DNA of 64,000 nt from Kiloniella laminariae (GCF_027214005.1 NZ_JAPWGY010000004.1:186001-250000), one strand, 5' to 3'. Shown: positions 46,535 through 56,025, counted from the stretch's first letter. The notes: generated by a model from the sequence alone, not told the origin. Program-made: numbers and translations.

Positions 46535-48428
46535 TGTTCGCGATATCCGATCCGGTACTTGTCGTATTTATATCCTGTGCTTCGTATCGCGGCCAGTGTC
46601 CTGCGGCAAGGGCATCAAGAGAAGGAGATGCCTGATTGAGGCGGGCCCGGTAGATCCAGAGGTTGGTCAGGACTCGCTCGATGAAAAGACGGGTTTCATG
46701 GGATGGTATGCTTTCGATGAAGAGCAGTGGGTCGTCATTATGATTGGTATTGCGCTCCCATTTCCCCAGATTTCCAGGCCCCCCGTTATAGGCGGTCGCA
46801 AGTTTGAACAGATCGCCCTGGACATAGGAGTGGGTGAGGAGATAGCTGAGATACTTCTGTCCGAGTTCAAGGTTGAGGGAAGGATCGTAGAGCTCGTTTC
46901 TGTCTGCTCCCCGAAAACTGCGTTTGTCGGCAATGAACGTCGCGGTCTGTGGCATGAGCTGAAGTAGCCCGCGTGCGCCATCGGGGCTTTTGGCATTCGG
47001 GTTGAACGACGATTCCTGACGCATAAAGGCATAGACCAGAGCGCGATCTATCTCGTATCCGCCAGTGGGCTCCCATTGAGGGATGGGATAGAGAGCGGTG
47101 TCGATAATGCCCCAGCTGTCAGAGGGGAGCTGGCGTTCCTGTTTTTCTTCCGCGGCCATCCTTGCCCCGAGCCTGAAAGCGAGTCTGGGCATGCCGATCT
47201 GTTCTGTCAGCTCAAGAAAGGCATGAATCTCGTCGCCTTCAATACTGCCTATGACTTGCGAAAGCTCTTCACGGGCTTCGTCGATTTTATCGAGTTGTAA
47301 CAGCGCCAATGCGCGACGACTGGTGGGATAGCTTTCGAGAATGCCAACTGTATCCAGACCAAGGGCAATGGCGCTGTTTTCGAAAATGAGGTCCAGGCCA
47401 AGAGCCCGTCGCGCCAGCACGCCATAAAAGGTTCTGGGGTATTCTGCAGCCTGGTACAGGCGCTTGCTGACATCCTGTGGTGCCTTGAGCTTCAGGTTTG
47501 CTCGGGCTGTCCAATAGGCCCCGGCAGATCGCATCCAGCTGTTTGCCCTTGTCGCATCGGCTAAAGTAGAAAAGTGTTTTCTGGCCAGGTCAATTTGGCC
47601 CATGCGCCACGCCGCCAACCCTGCAATCCAGTCAGATGAGGGGACATATTTTCTGGATTTTGTCGCTTTTTCCGCGAGATCATAGGCTTTTTGGTCTTTG
47701 CCGTAGTAGTACCATGCAGCAGCCAATTTAGCGTAGGTCTGGTCAATCTCGACCTTGTCCAGAAGGTGTTTGGCTTTAGGGGATTGTAATGCTTCTTCTG
47801 TTATCGACAGGCGGGTGTTCAGGATGTTCCGCCGGAGCTGGCTCTTGAGCTGGCGTGCTTTTTTCTGGTCTGCGCCAGAGAGTTTTTTGCCAGAACGATA
47901 ACTGTAATTTTTCCCATAGGCCCGATAGGAAGCGTTCTTGTATTTGACCGGCTTGGCAGGCATGGCGTAATTTTTCGGGCGCCGCTGTAATGCCAGTTTG
48001 TAGATGGTATCCGCCTGGGGGTGATCCGCATATTCATCCAGCCACTCTTTGAGCTCTTTGTATTTAGATCTGTAGGCTGTTGGATGCAGATATTTTTGCG
48101 CCAGAACATGACCCATAAGGGTCATGTCTTGCAGCTTGGCAATCTGTTTCTTTGCTTCTGGCCAGCGCCCCTGTTCCTGAAGGGCAAAAATCCTGGCGTA
48201 AGTCTCGATATCATCTTCTTTGAGAATTTTGGGGAGCTCGCCGGGTTTTAGCGCTTCGTCCTGGTCTGCCAGGGGGGCAATCTGTTCAGGCACAGGTGTG
48301 GAGGCCTGGGCACTCCACGATGACAGGCCACAGCTGCCGGTAAAAACCAATGAAAGAGTGAGGGTGGTGGCGAGGATAGTTGGTTGCCACAGAGCGAATT
48401 TTGTCATAACGAGCTGGTTTTCCCCCAT
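46518..48428 (-). CDS. Soluble lytic murein transglycosylase (Slt-type)
   Basis: Periplasmic enzyme that cleaves the glycan strands of peptidoglycan, giving 1,6-anhydro ends. The 636-residue protein has an N-terminal signal, a long helical superhelix domain, and a C-terminal SLT domain with the catalytic Glu at residue 472 in YAFMRQESSFNPNAKS, followed by GARGLLQLMPQTA and ATAYNGGPGNLGKW. Length and layout match E. coli Slt70. The 3' end overlaps the moaB start. Confidence 0.93.
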   Translation of the reverse strand: MGENQLVMTKFALWQPTILATTLTLSLVFTGSCGLSSWSAQASTPVPEQIAPLADQDEALKPGELPKILKEDDIETYARIFALQEQGRWPEAKKQIAKLQDMTLMGHVLAQKYLHPTAYRSKYKELKEWLDEYADHPQADTIYKLALQRRPKNYAMPAKPVKYKNASYRAYGKNYSYRSGKKLSGADQKKARQLKSQLRRNILNTRLSITEEALQSPKAKHLLDKVEIDQTYAKLAAAWYYYGKDQKAYDLAEKATKSRKYVPSSDWIAGLAAWRMGQIDLARKHFSTLADATRANSWMRSAGAYWTARANLKLKAPQDVSKRLYQAAEYPRTFYGVLARRALGLDLIFENSAIALGLDTVGILESYPTSRRALALLQLDKIDEAREELSQVIGSIEGDEIHAFLELTEQIGMPRLAFRLGARMAAEEKQERQLPSDSWGIIDTALYPIPQWEPTGGYEIDRALVYAFMRQESSFNPNAKSPDGARGLLQLMPQTATFIADKRSFRGADRNELYDPSLNLELGQKYLSYLLTHSYVQGDLFKLATAYNGGPGNLGKWERNTNHNDDPLLFIESIPSHETRLFIERVLTNLWIYRARLNQASPSLDALAAGHWPRYEAQDINTTSTGSDIANNAKAR

Positions 48429-48686
48429 CTTGCGCGCTTGTCATAAAACCCGGATGTCATTTGGGTTGGATTATGACTTTTGTTCCTGTTTGCGAATTCC
48501 CCCGGAAAACGCAAACAGGGTAGTGAATTACGATCTTGATCGCAACCGCCCAAAGAGAGCTGTTTTATGGAACGAATGTGTTGTTTATATAAAATTGTAT
48601 ATACCTTGGGCTTTAATAATAGGTGAAGATTACTCAAAGCGGCGGTAAACAAGCCGAAGAGGTAAAGCGTTCATTCTTGAGGTCTT

Positions 48687-49631
48687 CTAGTGCGGTTTTT
48701 CAGAGGACAGGGCTGCCTTGACAAGACGTAGGTCATGCCATGCCAGAGCTTTCTGGCGGGGTGTGTTTAACAACATGTGCGGAGCAAAGGTTGCTAGGCT
48801 TTTGATCGCACTCATCCCTGATAGAGAATAGGTGCCCCACTTGCCCCGCTGACGCAGTAGACTGGCATCCGGATCAATGAGGCTGCGCAGGGCTGTTTCA
48901 CCCATGACCAGCAAGATTTCTGGTTGTATCAGCTCGATCTGTTTTTCGATAAAAGGTTTGCAACAGGCCAGATCGTTCGCTGTAGGTTTTTTGTCTCCGG
49001 GTGGACGCCAAAAGACTGAAGAAGTCAGATAAACGTCCTCAAGGGACAGGCCTATGCTCTTTAGCATGTTGGTCAACAGAGTCCGGTTTTGTCCGGCCAC
49101 TGTTGTTCCCTCACGGTCTTCTTCTGCTCTGGGGGCGCCGAGGACAATCATAAGTCTGGCCGGGACGGCTTTTGCCTCAAAAACTGTACTGATAGCTGTT
49201 TTTTGTAACGAGCAGCCTTCAAATTTCCCTAATGCCTCAGCAAGTTCAGGGATCGAAGTTGCTGATCTGGCCAACTGATCTGCTTCTGTCAGAGTCCGCT
49301 GGAATGACTGCAGAGCACGCCCGGCAGTTGTTGGTGGTTTTGTGGCGGGCGCCACCGCGGCTGTATTTGAAGTCTGGCTATCTGAAGCGCCTGGAGTCTG
49401 CGCGGAGATCATTGGTCTGGGGGTATTCTGATGGGTCAGGGCGAAAGAATAGCTATCCAGAGCTGTTGGCCCGATTGCCTCGTCAACACCAAAGGCATGT
49501 TGCCATTCCAAGGCGGCGAGCAGTTCATCCCGGGACCAGTCATCCAGCGTCCCGGCATACCCGTATTCGTTGCCTTTTGTGTCTTCGTCTTGATTCGGGA
49601 GGTCGCTACTCATCGTACTCACTTGTGACAT
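48687..49631 (-). CDS. Uracil-DNA glycosylase-family protein with altered active site
   Basis: A 314-residue protein of the UDG superfamily, closest to the family 4 iron-sulfur form. The N-terminal WSRDELLAALEWQHAFGVDEAIG region and the TSSVFWRPPGDKKPTANDLACCKPFIE stretch are typical of alphaproteobacterial members. Three things differ. The motif GEAPGxxED reads LGAPRAEED, the FHPAYLLRQPALK motif reads FAPHMLLNTPRQK (His lost), and only one cysteine (FEGCSLQ) remains where the first CxxC of the cluster is expected. It may have changed activity. An ATG six codons in is an alternative start. Confidence 0.82.
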   Translation of the reverse strand: MSQVSTMSSDLPNQDEDTKGNEYGYAGTLDDWSRDELLAALEWQHAFGVDEAIGPTALDSYSFALTHQNTPRPMISAQTPGASDSQTSNTAAVAPATKPPTTAGRALQSFQRTLTEADQLARSATSIPELAEALGKFEGCSLQKTAISTVFEAKAVPARLMIVLGAPRAEEDREGTTVAGQNRTLLTNMLKSIGLSLEDVYLTSSVFWRPPGDKKPTANDLACCKPFIEKQIELIQPEILLVMGETALRSLIDPDASLLRQRGKWGTYSLSGMSAIKSLATFAPHMLLNTPRQKALAWHDLRLVKAALSSEKPH

Positions 49632-50074
49632 GACGGGCCCGGAATTTAAACCACCACCCGCGCCATACCCTGTTTAAAATTAAATCGGGAACAAACCAAA
49701 CATTATCTCTGTTTTTTTATGATAGAGCCTGCCCGCCGTGCGACAAGCTTTGTGATTTTCTATCGATAAGGAACAAAGAGTTTCGATGTTAACCAGGAAT
49801 GATATTGTGTTGTCAGGGAGGAAAATGAGTATCTCCAGCTATTATTTGGTTCTTCTGTGTCGTTATTGTTAAATTGCTGCAACGCGAAAATCATTATAAA
49901 TTAGCATTGAGTTTTGTGAAAAAAATAGGCAAGTTTTTCACGTAATGTTTTGGGACAGCTTTCTTTGTCACAATAACGATGACGAAGATGGATGGCTTTA
50001 CACGGGTTTAGATGCTCTTGGGACAGAAGTGACAGGATAGTCACAATGCCCACGAACTCAGATGGAGAGAGTTT
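49632..50074. other. Divergent intergenic region with a tiny possible ORF
   Basis: 443 bp of AT-rich DNA between the UDG-family gene and the ETF-QO gene. A 15-codon frame at 49825-49872 (MSISSYYLVLLCRYC) has a strong ribosome-binding site GGGAGGAAA just before its ATG, followed by an 8-bp hairpin GTGAAAAA/TTTTTCAC at 49916-49941. It might be a leader peptide, but nothing else supports this. No other gene is seen. Confidence 0.35.
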
Positions 50075-51733
50075 ATGGAACGCGAGTTTATGGAATATGA
50101 CGTCGTCATCGTGGGGGCGGGACCTGCTGGGCTCGCGGCAGCGATCAAATTGCGGCAGATGTCGGCTGAAAGTGGTAAAGAAGTTTCTGTCTGCGTGCTT
50201 GAAAAAGGCTCGGAAATTGGCGCACATATTTTCTCGGGAGCTGTGTTCGAGCCGCGGGCTCTAAACGAGCTGATCCCCGACTGGAAAGAAAAAGGGGCAC
50301 CGCTGAATGCACCTGTTTCCGATGAAAAGTTCCTGCTGCTGAGTGAAAAGGGCTCTGTGAATTTTCCCGTCAGCCTCTTGCCACCCGAAATGCACAATGA
50401 TGGTAACTATGTCATCTCTCTCGGTAATCTGTGTCGTTGGCTTGGTGAGCGTGCAGAAGAACTTGGTGTGGAAATCTATCCGGGTTTTGCTGCTTCTGAA
50501 GTGGTTTATCATGACGATGGCCGGGTCAAAGGCGTCGCAACTGGCGATATGGGGGTTAGCAAGTCCGGCGAGCAGAAAGACTCATTCATGCCGGGGATGG
50601 AGCTGCACGGAAAATACACCTTCTTTGCCGAAGGTTGCCGCGGTTCTCTCAGTAAAGGTTTGATGGAGAAATTCAATCTTCGTGAAAACTGTGATCCACA
50701 GACCTATGGCCTTGGGATGAAAGAGCTCTGGGAGCTGGATCCCGCCAAACACAAGCCGGGAACGGTTGTGCACACTGCAGGTTGGCCAATGAACAGTTCG
50801 ACCTGGGGCGGGTCTTTTATCTATCACCTGGAAAATGGTCAGGCTTACGTCGGTTACGTGGTTGGTCTTGATTATGAAAACCCGCACCTTTTCCCTTTTG
50901 GGGAGTTCCAGCGTTTCAAGATGCATCCGGCGATCGCGAAAATGCTTGAAGGCGGAAAGCGTATTTCCTATGGCGCCCGTGCCTTGAATGAAGGGGGCCT
51001 GCAATCTGTACCCGATCTCGCTTTCCCTGGGGGTGCCTTGATCGGTTGTTCTGCCGGTTTCCTTAACGTTGCCAAAATCAAAGGCAGCCATAACGCGATG
51101 AAAACCGGAATGCTGGCTGCTGAAAGCGCCTTTGCTGCGATTACCGAGAATGCGGAAGGCGCGGCGCCAGCGGTTCTGGAGAGTTATCCGGAGGCCTATA
51201 AAAAATCCTGGGTTTATGAAGAGCTTAACACCTCGCGTAACTTCCGTCCTGCTTTCAGCAAGTTCGGATTGTGGGGATCGATGCTGTATTCCGGGATTGA
51301 TCTCAAGGTCCTTCGTGGAAAACTGCCCTGGACCTTCCACCACAAGCATTCTGATCATGAGACCCTGAAGCCTGCTTCAGCCATGCCGAGGATTGAATAC
51401 CCGAAGGCAGATGGCAAGCTCTCGTTTGATCGTCTGTCATCGGTATTTATCTCGGGGACAAACCATGAAGAAGACCAGCCCTGTCATCTGCAGTTGAAAG
51501 ACAGTTCTGTCCCTATTGCCCATAACCTGGCTGTATTTGATGCGCCGGAACAGCGGTTCTGTCCTGCCGGGGTTTATGAAATTGTCCGGGATGATGATGG
51601 CGGGAATCCCCAGCTGCAGATCAATGCCCAGAACTGCCTGCATTGTAAAACCTGTGATATCAAGGACCCGACCCAAAATATCAACTGGGTTACACCTGAA
51701 GGTTCCGGTGGTCCAAATTATCCGAATATGTAG
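50075..51733 (+). CDS. Electron transfer flavoprotein-ubiquinone oxidoreductase
   Basis: Membrane-associated enzyme that passes electrons from ETF (fatty-acid and amino-acid oxidation) to ubiquinone. The 552-residue protein has the FAD-binding MEYDVVIVGAGPAGLAAAIKL at the N-terminus, a central FAD/quinone-binding region with GAHIFSGAVFEPRALNELIP, and a C-terminal 4Fe-4S domain with CPAGVYEIV and NCLHCKTCDIKDPTQNINW, ending in GGPNYPNM. The ATG at 50075 follows GGAGAG. The etfA and etfB genes are not in the window. Confidence 0.97.
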   Translation: MEREFMEYDVVIVGAGPAGLAAAIKLRQMSAESGKEVSVCVLEKGSEIGAHIFSGAVFEPRALNELIPDWKEKGAPLNAPVSDEKFLLLSEKGSVNFPVSLLPPEMHNDGNYVISLGNLCRWLGERAEELGVEIYPGFAASEVVYHDDGRVKGVATGDMGVSKSGEQKDSFMPGMELHGKYTFFAEGCRGSLSKGLMEKFNLRENCDPQTYGLGMKELWELDPAKHKPGTVVHTAGWPMNSSTWGGSFIYHLENGQAYVGYVVGLDYENPHLFPFGEFQRFKMHPAIAKMLEGGKRISYGARALNEGGLQSVPDLAFPGGALIGCSAGFLNVAKIKGSHNAMKTGMLAAESAFAAITENAEGAAPAVLESYPEAYKKSWVYEELNTSRNFRPAFSKFGLWGSMLYSGIDLKVLRGKLPWTFHHKHSDHETLKPASAMPRIEYPKADGKLSFDRLSSVFISGTNHEEDQPCHLQLKDSSVPIAHNLAVFDAPEQRFCPAGVYEIVRDDDGGNPQLQINAQNCLHCKTCDIKDPTQNINWVTPEGSGGPNYPNM

Positions 51734-51776
51734 GCTGTGACAGGTCGTTAGCACAGACACTTGTAATGTGAAAAAA

Positions 51777-51812
51777 AACGGGGCGATTTCGTGTGAATCA
51801 TCCCGTTTTTTT
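51777..51812 (+). terminator. Terminator after the ETF-QO gene
   Basis: Stem AACGGG..GATT / AATC..CCCGTT with a two-base internal mismatch and seven-base loop, followed by seven T. Confidence 0.85.
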
Positions 51813-51907
51813 ATTAAGTAACCGTAACTTGAGCAGCGCGTGCTTGGCGCGGCAGTTGTAGAAGGGTAGACTGCATTCAATTCATGTCCGGCGAAGAGGA
51901 GGATGAT

Positions 51908-53671
51908 TTGCCTCGCCACGGCTTTTTGTTTGTAAATCCACGTTTCCAGCGTTTCCTGCTCGCAGCAGGAACGGCATTTATTCTTGGCGCCTGCAGTTCA
52001 TCGCAGGGACAATCTGGTGGGGCGCTCAATCCGGCTGGAACGGAAGGGGATACTGTTCCTTTTGCCGAAAATGTTTCGCCTTCCGGTACCTATCTGGCAG
52101 GTCTGATCGCCGGACAAAATCGCGACTATAGTGTTGCAGCCGATCTGATGCTGAATGCTCTTGAAGCCGCGCCAGGTGACCCCAGACTCCTCGCCCGTGC
52201 CTTTTTATTAAGCGCGAGTGCTGGCAATAATGACGATGCTTTGGCATTGGCCAGCCGGATTCTTGCGGTATCACCGGATCAGTCTCTTGCCCATCTGGTT
52301 TTGTTGGTTGATGCGGTTAAAAACGAAGAGTGGGACTTGGCCAGAGAGAGAATCGAGGCATCACCCGATACCGGGGTGAATACAATCCTGCGCCCGATGT
52401 TCCTCGCCTGGACCGATCTGGCCAAAGGAGATCTGGACAAGGCCGTTGCAACATTGGAAACACTTTCCAAAAAGGAAGGTTTTCAGACGCTGTACGGCAT
52501 TCAGCTTGCCTTGCTAAAGGATTTGGGGGGACGCAGCGAAGAGGCTCTTGCGGCCTATATGAATGTGCTGGAGATTTCAAACCCGCCAAGCCTGCGGCAA
52601 ATCAATATTGTTGCTGATTTTCTGAGCCGCCAGGGGGATGCTGAGGCAGCAAAAGGCCTGCTCAGGACCTATCTCGAGAGTGATCCTGACAGTACGATCG
52701 CGCTTAAATCCCTGAAAAGCCTTGAAGATGGTAAAGGTGTTGAACGGGTGATTGGCAGTCCAGGTGATGCCTTTGCCGAGATTCTTTTTGGTTTTGCAAG
52801 TTTGCATGCCCAGGAAAAAGCCTATGATGCCGGCCTTGTCTATGCCATGCAGGCGCTGAGATTGCGCCCGGAGTACGAGGAAGCGAAAATCCTTGTCGGC
52901 GAAATCATGCAGACCCAGGGGCGGAGCCGGGATGCTATTGCGCTTTATCGCACAATTCCGGAAAGTTCACCTTACGCTTGGACGGTTGGCCTGAGGATTG
53001 CTGACGAGCTTGTTGCTCTCGACTTGAAGGAAGAAGCTCTGGATGAGCTCAGATCCATGAGCAAGCTGCGTCCGGAACGCTTTGAACCTCATTTGCGCCG
53101 GGGAAATATTCTTCGGGCGTCAGAGAAATTCAAAGAGGCCTCATCAGCCTATGATCAGGCGATTGAGCGGATTGACAGTGCTGATAGCCGCTTCTGGTCT
53201 GTGTATTATTTTCGCGGTATCACCCATGAACGCACTGATCAGTGGGCCAAAGCAGAGGCAGATTTTCTCAAGGCATTGGAACTTTCCCCTGATCAGCCGC
53301 ATGTGCTGAATTATCTGGCCTATTCCTGGGTAGAATTAAGAAAAAATCTGGTTCAGGCAGAAGACATGCTGATCAAGGCGGTCGAGCTCAGGCCTGAGGA
53401 TGGCTATATTGTTGATAGTCTGGGCTGGGTCTATTACCAGCTGGGCAAATTTGACAATGCTGTCAACTATCTGGAACAGGCAATCGAATTGAAGGCCGAA
53501 GACCCTGTGATCAATGATCACCTTGGGGATGCTTACTGGCAGGTGGGGCGTTATCACGAAGCCCGTTTCCAGTGGAAGCGGGCCCTCAGCTTCAAGCCGG
53601 AAGACAAGCAAATCGAGGTTATCCGTGCCAAGATCGAGCAGGGGCTGATCTCTGTCGCCAATGGAAATTAG
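51908..53671 (+). CDS. Tetratricopeptide-repeat lipoprotein
   Basis: A 587-residue protein with an N-terminal lipoprotein signal (FLLAAGTAFILGAC, lipobox LGAC) and many TPR units, most clearly in the C-terminal third (WAKAEADFLKALELSPDQPHVL, then FDNAVNYLEQAIELKAEDP). The TTG at 51908 is chosen because AGGAGG is at 51897-51902, five bases before it; an upstream in-frame ATG at 51884 would place that sequence inside the gene. Proteins of this kind precede ispE in many alphaproteobacteria; the role is not established, but TPR outer-membrane lipoproteins usually scaffold envelope complexes. Confidence 0.85.
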   Translation: MPRHGFLFVNPRFQRFLLAAGTAFILGACSSSQGQSGGALNPAGTEGDTVPFAENVSPSGTYLAGLIAGQNRDYSVAADLMLNALEAAPGDPRLLARAFLLSASAGNNDDALALASRILAVSPDQSLAHLVLLVDAVKNEEWDLARERIEASPDTGVNTILRPMFLAWTDLAKGDLDKAVATLETLSKKEGFQTLYGIQLALLKDLGGRSEEALAAYMNVLEISNPPSLRQINIVADFLSRQGDAEAAKGLLRTYLESDPDSTIALKSLKSLEDGKGVERVIGSPGDAFAEILFGFASLHAQEKAYDAGLVYAMQALRLRPEYEEAKILVGEIMQTQGRSRDAIALYRTIPESSPYAWTVGLRIADELVALDLKEEALDELRSMSKLRPERFEPHLRRGNILRASEKFKEASSAYDQAIERIDSADSRFWSVYYFRGITHERTDQWAKAEADFLKALELSPDQPHVLNYLAYSWVELRKNLVQAEDMLIKAVELRPEDGYIVDSLGWVYYQLGKFDNAVNYLEQAIELKAEDPVINDHLGDAYWQVGRYHEARFQWKRALSFKPEDKQIEVIRAKIEQGLISVANGN

Positions 53672-53720
53672 GAACCTGGATGAGGTTGGTCTGTACTGAT
53701 CGAGATCAGGTGGAGCGATA

Positions 53721-54608
53721 GTGGCTGGCTCTATGGAATACATTACCGAGTTTGCAGCGGCCAAAATCAATCTTACGCTTCAGGTAACAGGCAAGCGTTC
53801 TGATGGGTACCACATGTTGCAGAGCCTTGTTGTCTTTGCCGGGGTGGGTGATTACCTGCGCTTCTCCCCGGCAGAAGACCTGAGTCTGGAGATCACCGGG
53901 CCTTTTGCATCCAGTCTCACGACAGATCCTAATAATCTGGTGCTAGCCGCAGCCCGAAAACTGCAAGAACAGCTTGGTAAGAATTGCGCGAGTCAGACAG
54001 TACCGGGCGCTGTTATCCGGCTTGAAAAAAATCTCCCCGTTGCTTCCGGTATCGGTGGGGGATCGGCTGATGCCGCTGCGGCGCTACGGGGGTTGTTGCG
54101 ACTGTGGGAAGCGGATCTTCCCGAAAGTGATTTGACGTCGTTGGCACTTGAATTGGGGGCTGACGTTCCAGTGTGCCTGAGCAGCAGCTGCCGTTGGATG
54201 GAAGGTATTGGAGAGGTCCTTACACCCGGACCGGAATTACCCAAGCTTTTTGCCGTACTGGTCAATCCTGGCGTTCCGGTTTCCACACCCGGTGTTTTCA
54301 AAGCCCTCAAAGGCAATTTTATGCCTGCTTCAGGGAAGCCATCAGCTATTCCAGCTTTGGCTGAGCTTATCGGCTATCTCGAAAATACTCCAAATGACTT
54401 GCAGGCACCGGCAATTTCTCAAAGAGGGATTGTGAGTGAGGTGCTCACCGAATTGCGGGGGAGCCATGGTTGTCTTTTCTCGGCCATGTCAGGCAGTGGG
54501 GCAACCTGCTATGGGCTTTTTGACACAGCAGAAGACGCAGAAAGCGCAGCCACAACTTTATCTGTAGAGAACCCGGGTTGGTGGGTGGCGCCAACCTTCT
54601 TGCGGTAA
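53721..54608 (+). CDS. ispE: 4-diphosphocytidyl-2-C-methyl-D-erythritol kinase
   Basis: GHMP-family kinase of the MEP pathway. The 295 residues have FAAAKINLTLQVTGKRSDGYH at the N-terminus, the ATP-binding glycine-rich loop LPVASGIGGGSADAAAALRG, and the C-terminal SAMSGSGATCYGLF motif. The start is a GTG at 53721 preceded by GGTGGAG. It follows the TPR gene by 49 bp and shares the isoprenoid pathway with ispH at 25.5 kb. Confidence 0.96.
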   Translation: MAGSMEYITEFAAAKINLTLQVTGKRSDGYHMLQSLVVFAGVGDYLRFSPAEDLSLEITGPFASSLTTDPNNLVLAAARKLQEQLGKNCASQTVPGAVIRLEKNLPVASGIGGGSADAAAALRGLLRLWEADLPESDLTSLALELGADVPVCLSSSCRWMEGIGEVLTPGPELPKLFAVLVNPGVPVSTPGVFKALKGNFMPASGKPSAIPALAELIGYLENTPNDLQAPAISQRGIVSEVLTELRGSHGCLFSAMSGSGATCYGLFDTAEDAESAATTLSVENPGWWVAPTFLR

Positions 54609-54621
54609 AGTCAGCAGTTGA

Positions 54622-55410
54622 TCATTGCGAGTTCAGGAGTGTGTTAACAGCCTTGAGTTCTTCAAGCAGTCCTGGGCTGGGCTGCCCATCGACAGTTAAA
54701 CCGGACATTTCCTGAAACTGACTGATGGCCGCGACTGTTTCGTGATCGACCTTTCCGTCGATCGCCCCTGTATTGATATCCATTACGGCAAGGAGCTCTT
54801 CTATTTCCTTGAGCTGCTCTACCCGCATTCCGTAAGGTGAGCTGGCATTGAGGTTGGGAGTCTCGGTCGCGGCAAGTGGCAAGGACGGGGCCTTTTCTTT
54901 GGCAAGCTGAACATCCTGAGCATAGAAATAAACAAACAACACAGCAAAAAACAAAATCGCAGCAAAAGCAGCCATCTTGGTGAAGGTTCTGATTTTACGT
55001 GGGCTCTGGGTGGTCGGGGCCTGCTTTTCGTCCGTTGTAGCCGCTTTCTCTTCTGCTGTTTTTTTCGTGTCCCGTGTCTTGTTTGTCTCAGAATACGCTC
55101 CTGAGCCAGCGCCCGGTTTATCTGCACTATCTGCCTTCAGATCACTCTTTTTTTCTTCTGTTTTGCTCGGGGCAGCCGTCGTGCTTTTATCTTTTGCTTT
55201 TGCCGACGAAACAGTTTTTTCCCGGGGGGTGCCGGTTTCTTTTTTCTCCAGAGTTTTCTCCAGGGTCTCTTTCGATGCCTTCGCTGCGACAACCTTCTTG
55301 GCTGGGGAACCGGCTTTCGACGTTCCCGTTGACTTGCGCTTTGTCGGCTGGCGCGATTTGCGGCTTGTTGGCTTTTCGTCCGTTGACTTAAGCTTGTCGT
55401 CGCTCATCAA
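54622..55410 (-). CDS. Membrane protein with Lys/Glu-rich N-terminus and peptidoglycan-binding domain
   Basis: A 262-residue protein in three parts: an N-terminal cytoplasmic region (about 1-140) very rich in Lys, Ser, Thr and Ala with repeats such as KKSDLKAD; one transmembrane helix (about 148-168, MAAFAAILFFAVLFVYFYAQ); and a C-terminal region ending in a peptidoglycan_binding_1-like fold (INTGAIDGKVDHETVAAISQFQEMSGL). The topology is inside-out with the PG-binding domain in the periplasm. The family as a whole is not one I can name; the low-complexity part is probably disordered. It is convergent with ispE. Confidence 0.75.
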   Translation of the reverse strand: MMSDDKLKSTDEKPTSRKSRQPTKRKSTGTSKAGSPAKKVVAAKASKETLEKTLEKKETGTPREKTVSSAKAKDKSTTAAPSKTEEKKSDLKADSADKPGAGSGAYSETNKTRDTKKTAEEKAATTDEKQAPTTQSPRKIRTFTKMAAFAAILFFAVLFVYFYAQDVQLAKEKAPSLPLAATETPNLNASSPYGMRVEQLKEIEELLAVMDINTGAIDGKVDHETVAAISQFQEMSGLTVDGQPSPGLLEELKAVNTLLNSQ

Positions 55411-55646
55411 TTCCAGTTCCCTGTTGGCTTTGGTGAGACCCAGTGAAAGTTGGATATCTTTCTTTGAAGGGCCATGATTGGCAGTGTTAATCCCGATAAT
55501 CCAGAACGTATTTTAGAAGTGTTGCACTCAAGGATAATCGTTATGAGGGCAATGGGTAAAGCATTCTGGTTTAAAAGAGGTAAAGATCTGTTAAATCCAA
55601 TCAAAATATAACAGAGAACGATTCGTCTGAAATTGATATAAATCCA

Positions 55647-55674
55647 TTGACTTCCTCGGTTGGCTGAGTATCTT
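55647..55674 (+). promoter_or_regulatory. Sigma-70-like promoter of the tRNA-Gln gene
   Basis: TTGACT at 55647-55652, 16 bases, then TATCTT at 55669-55674. The predicted start falls about 8 bases before the tRNA. Confidence 0.5.
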
Positions 55675-55689
55675 CCCTTTCACGTCTGA

Positions 55690-55764
55690 TGGGGCGTGGC
55701 CAAGCGGTAAGGCATCGCTTTTTGGTAGCGACATGCGCAGGTTCGAATCCTGCCGCCCCAGCCA
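55690..55764 (+). tRNA. tRNA-Gln (anticodon TTG)
   Basis: A 75-nt tRNA including the encoded 3' CCA. The acceptor stem is TGGGGCG/CGCCCCA with discriminator G. The anticodon stem TCGCT/AGCGA encloses TTTTGGT, giving anticodon TTG. The T-arm reads CAGGTTCGAATCCTG. A terminator with a UUCG loop follows within four bases. Confidence 0.97.
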
Positions 55765-55767
55765 ACG

Positions 55768-55793
55768 AAAAAGACTCCTTCGGGGGTCTTTTT
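55768..55793 (+). terminator. UUCG-tetraloop terminator after tRNA-Gln
   Basis: AAAAAGAC / GTCTTTTT outer stem extended by T-G, C-G and C-G pairs closing a C(TTCG)G loop, then T-rich sequence. Confidence 0.9.
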
Positions 55794-56025
55794 CTGTTTA
55801 AGCAGCAAGCCGAGCGGCTCTTCCGAACAGAGATTTTCCTGCTTTCGCTGTATTGTTCCGGCATGTAGACTTGTCGAGTACAAGTGCAGTAATCACTCCC
55901 CGGTTGAGGTCTGTCTGCGAATTCTAAGGCTGATAGCGGCTGTACTGGCTCGAATCCTGTGACGATCTGTCACGTGAGAACCCTATTTTGACCGGAATTA
56001 CCCTTTTGTAGGAGTACCCCTTCAA

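Noticed and set aside
55959-55973. GTGAC-N5-GTCAC palindrome upstream of the nitroreductase as an operator
   Set aside because: Only five-base arms; too short to claim without further copies or conservation.
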